Part shown: positions 24,998 through 36,992 of the stretch, piece by piece
Position numbering within the stretch: the stretch's first letter is position 1
How the letters are laid out: each line of letters opens with the position of its first letter
Assembly (NCBI GenBank): GCA_903813345.2
Contig: CAIIXF020000010.1
Span: forward strand, 6,069,169-6,133,168
DNA length: 64,000 bases
Source: Owenia fusiformis
Lineage: Eukaryota; Annelida; Polychaeta; Sabellida; Oweniidae
Reading direction: 5' to 3'
Made by a program: the position numbers and the translations under genes
Notes under the pieces: generated by a model
Told to the model about the DNA's origin: nothing
What the model saw: only the letters and a program-made list of their open reading frames with translations
Database searches by the model: none

Positions 24998-25798
24998 CTT
25001 AAATATATGATACTGACACACCTTTGAGATAAAATGTCGTGGAGATTCTGCCTACAACTCATAAGGGAAAATCGTACCTTCTAGGTTCCGACCACGGATC
25101 TACATCAGTGTAATCACTGCCCTACTAATAGAAATTGTGAATTAAGTGTCTGAATAATTGATTAGGCCTTGATAGAATATTAAAGAGAATGTAAATGAAA
25201 TGTATACTTTTACTTTCGCGTTTAGTACGCGTTTTTAAAGATAGGGAGCCACATGATTTCACAGATTTTCAAGTCGATTTTTGAGTATAGATGAGTATAT
25301 TTAATAATATTTTTCATAACATTTTAATTTATTTACTCTATGCATTCACATATATGTTTGTACTATGTAAGACTTATTTATACGTAACAAACATGTACTC
25401 ATTATAAAGCATAAATATGAATCAATACACCCAAAACCGAAGCATTTGAGAAAAATATATTGATGCGATGAGATTACTTATATGTCATTACAAGTGAAAA
25501 ACAAGTCATTAACATGCAAAATGTAACCATAGTCCTGTCATGTGTTAGAAACGCAGAACGTAAGACGCCAACCGCCGTCACAAAAAACGTGGCCATAACA
25601 ATATGTACTTTTGGTGGTGACATATAAATATGTACCGTCTTCTTTCATGCATCAGTGGTACATAGTGCATAAAACACGAGTGATAGAAGTGGCCATCCTA
25701 ACAGGTTTATATATTGCAACTTTATAGAAAATAGCCTAGGCCTACTGCTGAAAAAACGTAATCGTCAAGATGGCAAAGGGTCTCATATCGGTCAAACG

Positions 25799-27010
25799 AG
25801 CAATACCATTCTAATACCCTTTATCTTCCAATACCATTCTCATACCCTTTACATCTTCCTATCTTTATACTAGCAATACCATTCTAATATCCTTTACATC
25901 TTCCTATCTTTATACTAGCAATACCATTCTAATATCCTTTACATCTTCCTATCTTTATACTAGCAATACCATTCTAATACCCTTTATATCTCCCTATCTT
26001 TAAACTAGCAATACCATTCTAATACCCTTTATCTTCCTATCTTTAAATTAACAATACCATTCTAATACCCCTTATCGTCCAATACCATTCTCATACCCTT
26101 TACATCTTCCTATCTTTAAACTAGCAATACCATTCTAATACCCTTTACATCTTCCTATCTTTAAACTAGCAATGCCATCCTAATACCCCTTATCGTCCAA
26201 TACCATTCTCATACCCTTTACATCTTCCTATCTTTAAACTAGCAATACCATTCTAATACCCTTTATCTTCCTATCTTTTAACTAGCAATGCCATCCTAAT
26301 ACCCCTTATCTTCCAATACCATTCTCATACCCTTTACATCTTCCTATCTTTAAACTAGCAATACCATTCTAATATCCTTTACATCTTCCTATCTTTAAAC
26401 TAGCAATGCCATCCTAATACCCCTTATCGTCCAATACCATTCTCATACCCTTTACATCTTCCTATCTTTAAACTAGCAATACAATTCTAATACCCTTTAT
26501 CTTCCTATCTTTTAACTAGCAATGCCATCCTAATACCCCTTATCTTCCAATACCATTCTCATACCCTTTACATCTTCCTATCTTTAAACTAGCAATACCA
26601 TTCTAATATCCTTTACATCTTCCTATCTTTATACTAGCTATACCATTTTAATACCCTTTACATCTTCCTATCTTTAAACTAGCAATACCATTCTAATACC
26701 CTTTATCTTCCAATACCATTCTCATACCCTTTACATCTTCCTATCTTCAAACCAGCAATACCATTCTAATACCCTTTACATCTTCCTATTTTTAAACTAG
26801 CAATACCATTCTTATACCCTTTATCATCCTATCTTTAAATTAGCAATACCATTCAAATACCCTTTATATATCCCTATCTTTAAACCAGCAATACCATTCT
26901 TATACCCTTTATCATCCTATCTTTAAACTAGCAATACCATTCTAACACCCGTTACATCTTCATATCTTTAAACTAGCAATACCGTCCTCGTTACATCTTT
27001 CTGTTTTCAA
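25799..27010. repeat. 1.2 kb satellite array, ~45 bp unit with shorter variants
   Basis: The main unit combines AGCAATACCATTCTAATACC, CTTTACATCTTCCTATC and TTTAAACT. A shorter variant unit (CTTATCGTCCAATACCATTC) is interspersed in a regular pattern, forming a higher-order block that recurs near 26060, 26185, 26300, 26420 and 26530. It lies ~640 bp upstream of the universal stress protein gene. All open frames in it are repeat artefacts. Confidence 0.95.
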
Positions 27011-27651
27011 ACACTTAGCAACATGAAATGTAAGGAACTGATTGAAAACGAATCTCTCACGATGAGGGTTTTTGGAGTAAACAAATTAAGACATGATGAA
27101 AGTCAAGGTCACCGAATGTAATTAAGTTGGTAATTAAACTTTTATCAGAATGTGGTTTGTTGCCTTCTCAAATTACCCCATAATATGTACTGCATGCATA
27201 GTATGTAAAAGTGCATACCATTGTAGGGACTTACAACCGACACTCAGCAGATCAATTCTCCACACCTGCAAATGCACTTAAAACGGCCAAAATATAAATA
27301 ATATCATACTTTTTTCAGGTACGCTATAAACTTTTATACCGTTGTTAAATATGCCACTACTTTAGATATATGAATCTACTATAAAACGGTGTAAAACTAA
27401 AAAATCAACACTTGTACTGTTTATAGAATTTACACACACTTAAAGATTGTAATATTCACGATTGTGAAAATGCAAAAACGAATGTACAATACAAATCCCC
27501 GTACTCAATATACAGTTTTAAAGAACTTTATCTGTCAAAGGTGACATGTTTTAAAAGAACTTTGAACCGCACACTTACTCGCATTGAATAAAATCTATTG
27601 CTGAACTTTTATCGAATTCAAAATATTATACCGGAGTACATATAGTAAAAC

Positions 27652-30129
27652 ATGCCTGGAAGAAAGATCCTAATTCCTATAGACGAAAGTGAAGGAGCCA
27701 CTAAAGCATTTAACTGTAAGTAAAATCACCAAACGGATAACATTGTTTTATATGGATGTACGATGTTTACATTTCTGAACTAAAACAACAAGGCCATCAG
27801 TGATCCATTGGGTGTGGAAGAGGGAGAATGAGAACAGGGCAAGTATTGCTCTACAGTATAAAAACTAAAATGTCAATCCCATGTGAATGTATGTCGGGAA
27901 AGAATTGAATGAACTCTTACTTATGTCGGCACATTTAGTGGCATGTATGGAAAATTATCACTCTGAAAAATGTACTGAATACTTGAATGACCTTGAGACC
28001 AACACCATGTTTAGGTACATGTATGTTAGTCTCAGAATGATCAAAGTGTCGAGTGAAACGATTTGTAACATAAAGAAAATTTGAAGACAAACTATGGACA
28101 ATGACAATCATTGCTAGTCTTTACTGACAGGAGACTTCCGATCACTGAAAATGAACGTATGTGGAATTTTCAAATAATCAACAAGGTACAATCAAGCTGC
28201 CGCATCTGAGATAGCAGCCACAGGGTAACGGGGTGGCAGGATATATACATTCAGGTGATAGAATATTCTAAATGCATTGAAGTCTTGTCTTCATCTCGAT
28301 ACACAGATTTTGATTGCTTACCACCGTCCTTGGTACTAGTGACAGAGATGACCTTGCCTTATCGGGTTTCCAAAAACGTGTTCTTTTGAGGTCTTTGACC
28401 TGTGTTGTTTACAAACACTTTTCACCTTGATAAATATGTGTTGGTTATTTCAGTTTACAAAGAAAACCTCCACCGACCAGAAAATGAAGTTAATTTCGTC
28501 AACTGTCGCTATGTAGAACTTCCATCTGCATCATTCATGGCAACTGAAGGTAACCAAGAGTCAATTCATGACATTCCATTTATGTATTTCTGGGGATTCC
28601 TGCAGAGAACAAACTGTTTAAGTACCCATGGGCGCTATACTGGAAGAACTTTCATATACCCTAGAACACACATCAATAGTATAGTTTCCATGTAGCTTTT
28701 GAAATCTCGCTAAATCTCGTTTTTCGTGAGATTTTAAGAGACTTGCATATTAGACCTCTAATGACTTACATTACCTTCTTTTAAATGGCATATTTGAATT
28801 CAGTGAAATGTTTTCTCCTTTAATAGCTTTGATTTACACAGTTATGTAATTTGAATAATTTTCTATAACAATTTAAAAAAACTTGGGCCAAATGTCCATA
28901 GATGCAATGCTAAAATTCTTTAAATCCGTGAATTATTTGTATGTCAATCAACATTTGCATGTTTAATCACATCATGTACATAAACAGGGTCATCATGTGG
29001 TATATCATTCAAGTTTTATACAGATTCAACAAACACACTTTGATAAATCATGAAATTAAGCCACTTTTCCAAGATTTTAGCATGTAAATGAATGGAGCTC
29101 TAGCCCAAGTTAAAAGCTGAATAAAAGATGGCAGCACGAGATTTCATTGATTTTTCTGCTATTTAGAAACTATCCTATTCTAGATCTTCCAAGCTGATTG
29201 AGTGTACATAGCGAGTCTTTACATGAACGATAAGATTTCTATTTGGGTTCCTTTATCAAGATCATTATTTATGATGCAAGTATATCGATCTTAATCGAAA
29301 GTTCGATAAATGAGTCTCAATTTATACAATGCATAGAGTGATGGATTTTATGATAATTTCAAAACATCGAGTTCCATTGGATGAAAACCCCTTTTTACCA
29401 CAAACTCCCGCCAAACCCCCACATCAAACAGAATAGCGTATAGAATATATACACCGACTATACATTTCCGATAACATATGTGATGTCAATGGTTTTAACA
29501 GATTTTCTCATTAGGTGAAGTATAGTTAAAACATTTGCATATTGATTTTAGCACATGTTGTAGCTGATATTCTGAAGCACTCGGAAGAGAGATCGAAGAA
29601 AATACTGAACGAGTACCAAACAAAGTGCAAAGAAGCGGGGGTAAAGTTATTTTTGTTTATTTACTTTTTCTATCTGTAACAATACTCTGTCTAAATACAA
29701 ATTTCCCAACAATTTCGAATGACTCGGTTTGATGCAATAAAATCAAGTAAGAAAAACAGTCCACTTGTGGAAGCCTTGTAGGATAAGTCAGGCAACAGAA
29801 CAAGTAAACCATTTTGCTCCGATTTTCAACAGCGGCGCCCGGCTAATGAGTATCCTATCTTATCCAATACTATGTGACCACGTCATGACTAACAGTATCA
29901 ACCAAGGCTCTACGAATTACAATTATTTCAGATTGAACACTGTAAAGCATGGACCAAATCTGGCGTAGCGGGCGAAGCGATTTGCGAAACCGCTCACGAA
30001 CTTCACGCTGATATGATTCTGCTTGGATCAAGGGGACTTGGAACGGTTAGACGTACAATACTCGGCAGTGTCAGCGACTACGTTCTTCATCATGCTCATA
30101 TTCCAGTACTTATCGTCCCAAAGAAATAG
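27652..30129 (+). CDS. Universal stress protein (UspA family), 148 aa, four exons
   Basis: Exons are 27652-27715, 28454-28549, 29552-29640 and 29932-30129, stop TAG. Phases agree and the length is typical of a single-domain USP. The N-terminus MPGRKILIPIDESEGATKAF is the canonical first beta strand with the conserved Asp of the nucleotide site. Residues 115-129 carry the ATP-binding signature G-x2-G-x9-G-S (GSRGLGTVRRTILGS), followed by SDYVLHHAHIPVLIVPKK, the last strand. The ATP-binding motif is intact, so it is expected to bind ATP. No signal peptide, so cytosolic. USP genes are multi-copy in many lophotrochozoans and cnidarians and are thought to act in stress tolerance; the specific role here is unknown. 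It is a single copy in this window. Confidence 0.95.
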
Positions 30130-31102
30130 ACATCGCGAATATAAAGGCTATTATTTAATAGAGGGACGATTACTGCTACCTAGGAGATCATAATCATTCA
30201 TTGAAATTGTATGAACAAAACGGACATCAAAAAATCGATTCAATACAGTTCTTAGACTGAATTAGTTCTAATCATGTATTTACAATATAATCAAAAAAAT
30301 ATTTGATGTTCACACAATGCTGGGAATGTACTGTTTATTAATTTTTTTGCTACTACATGGGATCCAAGTGTAACGTTGAGTACATTACATGCCATCTCGA
30401 GAGAGAGTTCATAAAGTTAAAATATTCCTAAATCTGTTTGTCATAGTTTCTAAAATTAGATATTAATAGAGGCCCCCCAATAGAAAATCTACATCGTACA
30501 GTGTATTCCTAAATTTTCAGCTGCACATTTCTCTGCGAAGCTACGGCCGCGGTATCGTAGCCTTAGATCAAATGTGACAGACATTCTATGAAATTGAAAA
30601 TGCACTCATAGTAGCATAAGGAAAACTGTTTTTTTGTATTTATTATCAACCGGCCCAAGTATATTTACTGATATTTTGGAAAAGTTGCACGAAACGAAAA
30701 GCGTATGCGGTGAGGTAATTATGAGGTCAATTGTAAACTCATCTCATCTTATCTCCTTTTATGCATCGAGGCACCATACAAACTCCATGATTGTGTTTTA
30801 TTTTTGTTGTGCATTGTTAAGTCGTTAAACAAATGACGTAGTTGATTTATTAAAGTATAACATGACGTCACAGTTAAACAAGATACAACTTTCATTCATG
30901 ACGTCATTGATATAGTTATAGCAACACATTTGTTTTGATTTCTCAAGGAGGATTGGAAGCCAGGGTTCCAACTCGATATTCTTTAATCTCCACGCATGCG
31001 TCATTTGCTATTCGTGTCTGTATAATTTGTACGACTGCATGGAGAATGACCCGATACTCTCCAACAAAGCTATCGCTAGGTGATTGTTTTGCAGAATATC
31101 GG

Positions 31103-31128
31103 TGTTGCATTCTGGGAGCCAATCCTCC
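31103..31128 (+). promoter_or_regulatory. Conserved 26 bp block with TGCATTCTGGGA core upstream of start codon
   Basis: TGTTGCATTCTGGGAGCCAA plus TCCTCC is identical to 10683-10708 inside copy 2 of the 574 bp element and nearly identical to two places in copy 1. The core, read in reverse as TCCCAGAATGCA, resembles the ZNF143/THAP11 promoter motif known from animals. It lies 33 bp before the ATG at 31161, so it could be a promoter site or part of the 5' UTR. It may also be a remnant of the element. Confidence 0.4.
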
Positions 31129-31160
31129 TTGGATTTCTCATTCTTTTTTGATCTCTCAAC

Positions 31161-33796
31161 ATGGCAACTTTGCAAATAGGACTCAAAGCTTTAGCTTTTG
31201 CGATATTGTGTATTGGTTTATATGTAATTATCGGAAACCCAGAAATAATGGTATATTTTCGCGAGATGAAGCACGAGGCAAGATATTTCTTTCTTTCTTC
31301 AAATTCGGTGGTAGATTACCTTGATGCTACATTTGACGAATATAGGAGGATATTTCCCCAGCAGATTCATCACATCCATCAATGGATGAATCAATATGGT
31401 AAGAATTTATCAATCGTGGAGGTTTATAACCACTTTCATATTATATGGGCACTTTAAACTTACATGGGCACTTTCAACTTATCTAAATCTCAATTAACGT
31501 TAATTTGGTCGTTATATGCATTTCAAAATCTTCAAAATATGTGTCCCCAAATGCATTTAAAACCTTTCTGATCTTTTATGCATGCCTGGGTGCGAACTAT
31601 ACTAAATACGAATTAGTTTATTTTAGAATACGACTTTATCTTTCGAAAGATTCTACAGAACGTTACAATGTCTGACTGTTTGGTATTTGGTCTCCTTTTG
31701 ATTGCTGTCTTCTACATTGGCAAGGGGTTTAAACATGTCTCCGTTTTGTTTAAAACGATTGCACGACGAAAACTATGTAAACATCTCGCCGGTAAGTTAT
31801 AAATGGTATTGCGAAGTATTGACTTGGAATAGAAATAAGTCAATCTGCATATAGCTACTGTACGTTGAATTTTTCACGATAACCATGTGAACCCCATCGT
31901 GATGATTTTTAATTAGCTAAGTAATTTTACAACTATTATAATAGGTCTACAGGGTGTTTCATATGTATGGATCCCTCATAAACTCCTACAGTACGTGTAG
32001 CATTTTTACCCTATCATGTTATATATCAATTTCTTCTTTATACATAAAAGTTACATAAGATTGCAAAGTTTCAGAATCTAGTGGTGTCTCTGAAAAAAGA
32101 TACCCCGTATCAAATTTTGCATGTACGGAGTCATTTAGAGGGCATTTTGGTCATTTTTGGACAGTCGGTGATCTGTTCACTTTGTCTCATACCCATGTAT
32201 AGTTACTCCAGAGGTCGCACCAGGGTCCATGGCCTCCCAAAAAGCCACTGCATGAATCCTATCTATACATCTTTGTGCATAACTGTCACACACGCGTGGA
32301 CTGAACTCTGCCATTATGACAACTGCTAGAAATGTGCAATACAGAAGCTAAATCCTTACTTTGAATTGCTTGAAATGGCCAGAAATTCCCCTTGAAATGA
32401 CCCATACCCACATAGTTTGATACGTTGTATTTTTCAGGGACACCATTGGATTCTGCAATCGTATGTAACATAAGGAACAAAAATGGTACATTGCATGTGA
32501 TAGGTTGGCGATGCTACATGTATGAGTGTATGGGGGGGGGGGGTGCATACATATGAAACACTCTGTAATTATGATATATGATCATTATTGTTTTGGATTA
32601 ATTAGACCACATGCTTTTCTGGCTCAAGAGACGCAAGATGTCTCATGGAAATAGAATAATCAGAAGACCCTTCAATTACTTTACCATTCAAGATAATGAT
32701 TCAAAATAACAGAATTGCAAGTCTTATTCACTGCCATTTTATCTGTCATTTTTGTATAATTATAAACGTTTCCTCATTTTAGACACAGTCAGTGGAACAG
32801 ATATTATCAGAAGTCATAGCATCAACAGTCCTCTCTTCAAAACATCGTCTGCTAATCTTTGTGATACTCCAATGAAGAATAGAGAAGACGCCACACAAAA
32901 ACGTGGACATGTCAACAAGTTCAACTATGTCCTCAGATCATTGAAAAAGCATCGTAACATTGACAATGGCATTCAGTCTGAAAAATGTCTTTCAACCTCC
33001 CCCACTGATTTTGAACCAGTATCAAACGTCCAGAATAAGACTGTATTTGATCACGATTCTCCTCAAGATGATGGTGTTTTATTTTCGAAACGTTCTTCGA
33101 TTACATTAAGCTCCATTGATCCTAAACCTGTATCTAGCTCTGTTGATTCTGGACCGGTATCAAATATCCGGAAACAAACGAATAAGACCGAATTAGATCG
33201 CAGTTCTGAAGTTGATGGTTTACCAGGTCTTTCGGTATTATCATCCACGTCCGTTGATTCTGATGAGTACAACGTTTACAGACAGACCGACAAGCCTGAT
33301 TTGAAACACAGTTCTATTGGTCCGTGCAGGGAACGTATTTCCATATTATCCAGCTCAGTCGATCCGGGACCATGGAGTGAAATAATTCCACGTAAAAGTG
33401 ACTCTTGGTCTGATGATGCTATATGTCGCCTTCAGATAGCAGTTGACTCGTACATACGTCATCAAAAATACATTGACAATGCAAAGGACGACTCTGACTT
33501 GAATGTAAAGAAGGACAATATGAAAAGGGGGAATGGGAGACAAAAGACTGTTGGTATGTAAATTGTACAGGATAAATGTGATGGAATATATTTAATCAAT
33601 AAGAATACTCATAAAATTGAAAAATATCTAAGCTAATGAATTAAAGAATGTCCCTTAATTTTTTACAGGAATTGACTCAGAGCCGAAAGTTGGAAACACA
33701 GATATTCCAATTTATGTAAAATACCTGGCGGCATACGTATTGGTTGGAAGTTTCTATCTATACGTCGGGATTGCAATAGGACATTATTTACTATAG
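31161..33796 (+). CDS. Unrecognised three-TM membrane protein, 433 aa, four exons
   Basis: Exons are 31161-31398, 31627-31791, 32783-33553 and 33669-33796, stop TAG. All junctions keep phase 1. I do not recognise the family. Visible hydrophobic segments are ~6-24 (ALAFAILCIGLYVII), ~97-110 (CLVFGLLLIAVFYIG) and ~409-428 (YLAAYVLVGSFYLYVGIAIG). The ~270 residues between the second and third are polar, rich in Ser, Asp and Pro, and look disordered. They contain loose repeats of a (V)SxVDPGP type (PVSSSVDSGPVSN, SSSVDPGPWSE, TDFEPVSN). The start is the first ATG of a clear ORF and is followed directly by the first TM segment. A poly(A) signal lies at 33881. It converges on the GPR157-like gene. 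Confidence 0.65.
31950..32565. mobile_element. 616 bp TA-flanked TIR element in intron
   Basis: The ends CAGGGTGTTTCATATGTATG (31950) and CATACATATGAAACACTCTG (ending 32565) are inverted repeats flanked by TA (31948-31949 and 32566-32567). Inner segments TGGTGTCTCTGAAAAA and TTTTTCAGGGACACCA are also inverted, so much of the element folds back. TA flanks and a CAGGGTG start suggest a Tc1/mariner-type MITE. A G-run lies at 32532-32543. Confidence 0.8.
32606..32709 (+). CDS. Possible alternative 3' terminal exon of the three-TM gene
   Basis: An AG acceptor at 32604-32605 opens 34 codons in the same phase as exon 2, ending at TAA 32707-32709 (read HMLFWLKRRKMSHGN... to QDNDSK). Using it gives a 168 aa protein with only the first two TM segments and a basic tail. 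Skipping it joins exon 2 directly to 32783 in frame. No AATAAA is seen directly after the stop, so this may be a chance ORF. Confidence 0.4.
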
Positions 33797-33880
33797 CTGA
33801 GCAGAGCTCGGCATCAGGAATGTAGTATCGACATATTGCTCAATGATTTATTTAAGGATTTTTTAAAAAATACAAAAGAA

Positions 33881-33886
33881 AATAAA
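33881..33886 (+). terminator. Polyadenylation signal AATAAA for the three-TM gene
   Basis: AATAAA lies 85 bp after the stop at 33796, only ~36 bp before the opposing minus-strand signal. Confidence 0.6.
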
Positions 33887-33921
33887 AAACATAAAATTTT
33901 GAAAACAAAACAATTTTAATC

Positions 33922-33927
33922 TTTATT
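33922..33927 (-). terminator. Polyadenylation signal AATAAA for the GPR157-like gene
   Basis: TTTATT on the plus strand (AATAAA on the minus strand) lies 95 bp beyond the stop of the receptor gene at 34022. Confidence 0.6.
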
Positions 33928-34021
33928 TTGTGTGTTATGGTCGTTTTAATTAAGAGCATGAATAATCTCGACGATTTGTGCCTTATTTTTACATGGGTGA
34001 TAGAACGCGGAAATGTCCTAT

Positions 34022-36992
34022 TCAATCGGATGTGGCATTTCTTGCCATGTCCTTATTGGCAGTATCACTCTGGTTTTCTGTCAAGATGTGAGTACCACTA
34101 TATGTTTCACTGGTACACTTATTCCTTTTCCTACAACAAAAAAGTAGACGCTTGCGCACTCTCTCGGTGAATATACAAAACAGGACACAGTTTGCAAATC
34201 CTTGAGCGCTGTCACCAATTCCCTGAAATTGAGAAAAGCACAAAATAGTTTTGAGCCTAGAATAACTATGGGGACTACAAAAATGTTTGATAAGTATGAG
34301 AATAGCATGACGTCTTGATATGTAAACGTAACTCGTTTGAAAAGTGATGGCGGTGATTGAAAGTACGATGTAATAGATAAAACAGCTACGAAATATCAGA
34401 ATGTCATGCTATTCTCATACGTAAAACTTAATGTGACTGTCATTCACCATTTATAATCAAATCTATGGGAGTGACAAAATTACAAGCAACATGTTCAATT
34501 GACCTACCAATCTGTTCCTTACAATCTCAAATACAATATCTCCCAAAAGATCTTCGATATATAATAAATTGGTAAAGTTATTATATGGATTCAAGGATTC
34601 AATTTAAGACGATCTGTCTGCATGGATGTAACCACCATGGAATTCGAAGCTATTCAAATCCAAAAGTTATTACAGTAAATCCTTGTCTAATCCGAACATA
34701 ACTTGGACCGACTAAAAGTGTTCAAATTGGCAGGTTTCACTATGATAACTCAATTTCGGACATTATATCAAAGACTTTCATAATAGCCATCTGATGCGAC
34801 GTTAGTGTTTGTAGTTCAGTTGAATGAGTGTTTCAGGACTATCCTACAGTTGCTACTGCGGTTACGCACCTGTAATGGTGCAATCCAAGACACGCTAGAT
34901 GCCGCCACTGGATCTATTGCCCCTAGTAGAAACCTTAAAGTTCCCCAGATTCTCACAGTGATAAATACCGCTGGCACAAATGTCATTTTTCGATTAGCGT
35001 CTAACATTACCGACTCGTTGCAGCTCGTATCCCCTTCTCTATTACCACGGAGCACTCTTGTTCGCTGCATCTGAGAAATAAAATGAAATGAGTTTTACAC
35101 AATCTTCAGAATTTTTATACGTTGCCAGGTGTAAAAGGTTAGGAGGTCCTATTAATTTATGGTCCTACTCTCCATTGACTTATATGATGACCCCTTTCCC
35201 TTATTATCTTATACACAATCAGGGCCAGTAAGGGCCTTTAAAAAGGGGGACCATAATCCCCGGGGGACCATAATTTCTTTCACACCGGTCAAGACAAGGC
35301 ACGCGGTGCAGAGTTTCTATCATTGCACAACCATAGACTGTCTGGACCGCGTAACGTTTAGCCACCGTGATCTTTGAGTATACACTGAAATCAGTGAAGT
35401 GTTCTTACACTCCACTTGAACGTTTCCATGGCAGCAGGTTTGCCATGGTAATCTTGATAACATAGGTATTTACCCTATGGGAGAATTTGCAAAACTATTG
35501 GAAATTCTTATTTCCTTCATGATCTGATCAGAATTTTTTAGGTCAATACAATACGGTTTCTATGGTTTCGATTTTCTAGGGTTATTAGTAATTAATACAT
35601 TACACTTTTAGAATACTTCTACGTCGTAATCATGCTTTACCAATAAGGTATAATGTATACAATATGCTCACACATTACCTACTGAAGTGGAACAAATAAA
35701 AATTAATCAAGGTGTATTATCCAAATATATCAAACATTTGTCAAAATGACTTACCTTGTATTCACGAATGTAACTACATGTAACGCCTGTCGGCTACCGG
35801 ATTAATCTACTATTTTATGACCAACTCATTTAAAAATAGTGGCAGATACTATTCATATTTAAATGAGTTACCCATAAAATACGAGGTTAATCCGGTAGCC
35901 GACAGGCGTTAGTTGCATTCGCGAATACAAGCTTAGTGAGCCTTATAATTATTTACCTGGCGGATAAGGTTGTACTTTATGAGCGTGTACAGGATGACAA
36001 TCATCACGTAAGCTGCCACTTCCCATACCTTACCAGTAAGTAATTGCCAGAATAATTGGTAACGTACATTGGGACTGATCCAACACCACGAGGCTGTTGT
36101 AATATTTTTGTCAAAGCCAAATACATCCATTGCAGTAGCAACAATGGTGATAATAGCTACAATAATATACAATAGTATAATATACTCTTATTGTTAATAG
36201 GCATTGTAAATTGTACGAAGTCAATCAATCTTGCTACAGTATATGAGTAACGTTTTAATGATACAAATAAGTAGTCAATTTATAAAGATTTTGAACCAGA
36301 TATGGGTTTAAAAGAAATAAATCTAATCGGTTTTTATGTCACCACCAGAATTCATGACATATTGGTATAGCCTCCAACTTTTTGTGGATGGTGTTCGGCG
36401 GTCGACGGTCGGCGTTCAGGTTCGGCGTCTGTAACAAATTCTTCGATACAACTTATTTTATGATTTCTTTATTCAAAACATTTAAATAAATTATTGTAGC
36501 ATTTATTTGTTTACCTGGGAGACACCAGCAAATCACATGGAAAACTGGTACCAAACTGTCTGCCCTCCTATTGTTCTGAATCACTATGGAAATGTAAAGA
36601 TACGTTGCTATAGCAATTGACCATAGAAACGAACAATTGCTAGAGAGAATAGTCCAAGCGCTTTGGAGCTTACATAATCCCAAGTTGTGATTGTTGCCAT
36701 GGCGACTCCTCTCTATGTATCATATGACGCCAATGATATTCCCAATTGCCGTCAGCAAATCACATATAGAAAGGAACACCAATAGTCGTCGACACACTGT
36801 CCTGAGTTCTTTATAGATTATGAACGATACTATTAGGATACAGCACCCAATGATAGAGAGAATTGACATTACTAAAGTACTCACGATATACACCAAAGAC
36901 ATCGGATCCATTTCAAATCCCATTCCTGTTCCATCATTTATAACATCGTCAGTTCCATTGATATATCCTGTTATCATTGTCTGTGGTCCCAT
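34022..36992 (-). CDS. GPR157-like seven-TM receptor, four exons, one in-frame TGA
   Basis: Exons in coding order are 36992-36515, 36156-35957, 35070-34870 and 34222-34022, all GT-AG and in phase; 359 codons plus stop. TM1 has YIVSTLVMSILSIIGCCILI, TM2 LLVFLSICDLLTAIGNIIG, TM3 NCSFLWSIAIATYLYISIV, TM4 VFHVICWCLPAIITIVATAM, TM5 GKVWEVAAYVMIVILYTLI, TM6 FVPAVFITVRIWGTLRFLL, TM7 GIGDSAQGFANCVLFCIF. WCWI before LLTGK, the VR-W pair in TM6 and GIG...QG..NC in TM7 match GPR157, an orphan receptor related to cAMP-receptor-like GPCRs. Start: Met at 36992 follows a possible acceptor; an upstream ATG at 37079 would add 29 hydrophobic residues. A TGA (36722-36720) directly after TM2 breaks the frame, so it is a pseudogene, a polymorphic null or a sequence error. 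Confidence 0.85.
34438..34556. repeat. Dispersed repeat, inverted copy at 41078-41175
   Basis: GTGACAAAATTACAAGCAACATG, AATTGACCTACCAATCTGTTCC and ATACAATATCTCCCAAAAGAT recur in reverse complement at 41078-41175, in intron 2 of the protease gene. Confidence 0.75.
35755..35931. repeat. 177 bp palindromic MITE in receptor intron
   Basis: Left arm CTTGTATTCACGAATGTAAC...CGCCTGTCGGCTACCGGATTAA and right arm TTAATCCGGTAGCCGACAGG...GCATTCGCGAATACAAG pair, with inner AACTCATTTAAA and ATTTAAATGAGTT pairing to the centre. It lies ~25 bp downstream of the exon 35957-36156 donor. Confidence 0.88.
36335..36440 (+). repeat. Dispersed ~100 bp repeat, copy 2 of 3
   Basis: TATGTCACCACCAGAATTCA...TGTTCGGCGG...GGCGTCTGTAACAAATTC matches 48749-48862 and 22734-22833. 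It lies in the intron between receptor exons 1 and 2. Confidence 0.75.

Noticed and set aside
28402-28695. A separate single-exon gene of 97 codons
   Set aside because: Only 28454-28549 is coding, as exon 2 of the universal stress protein gene; the rest reads into introns.
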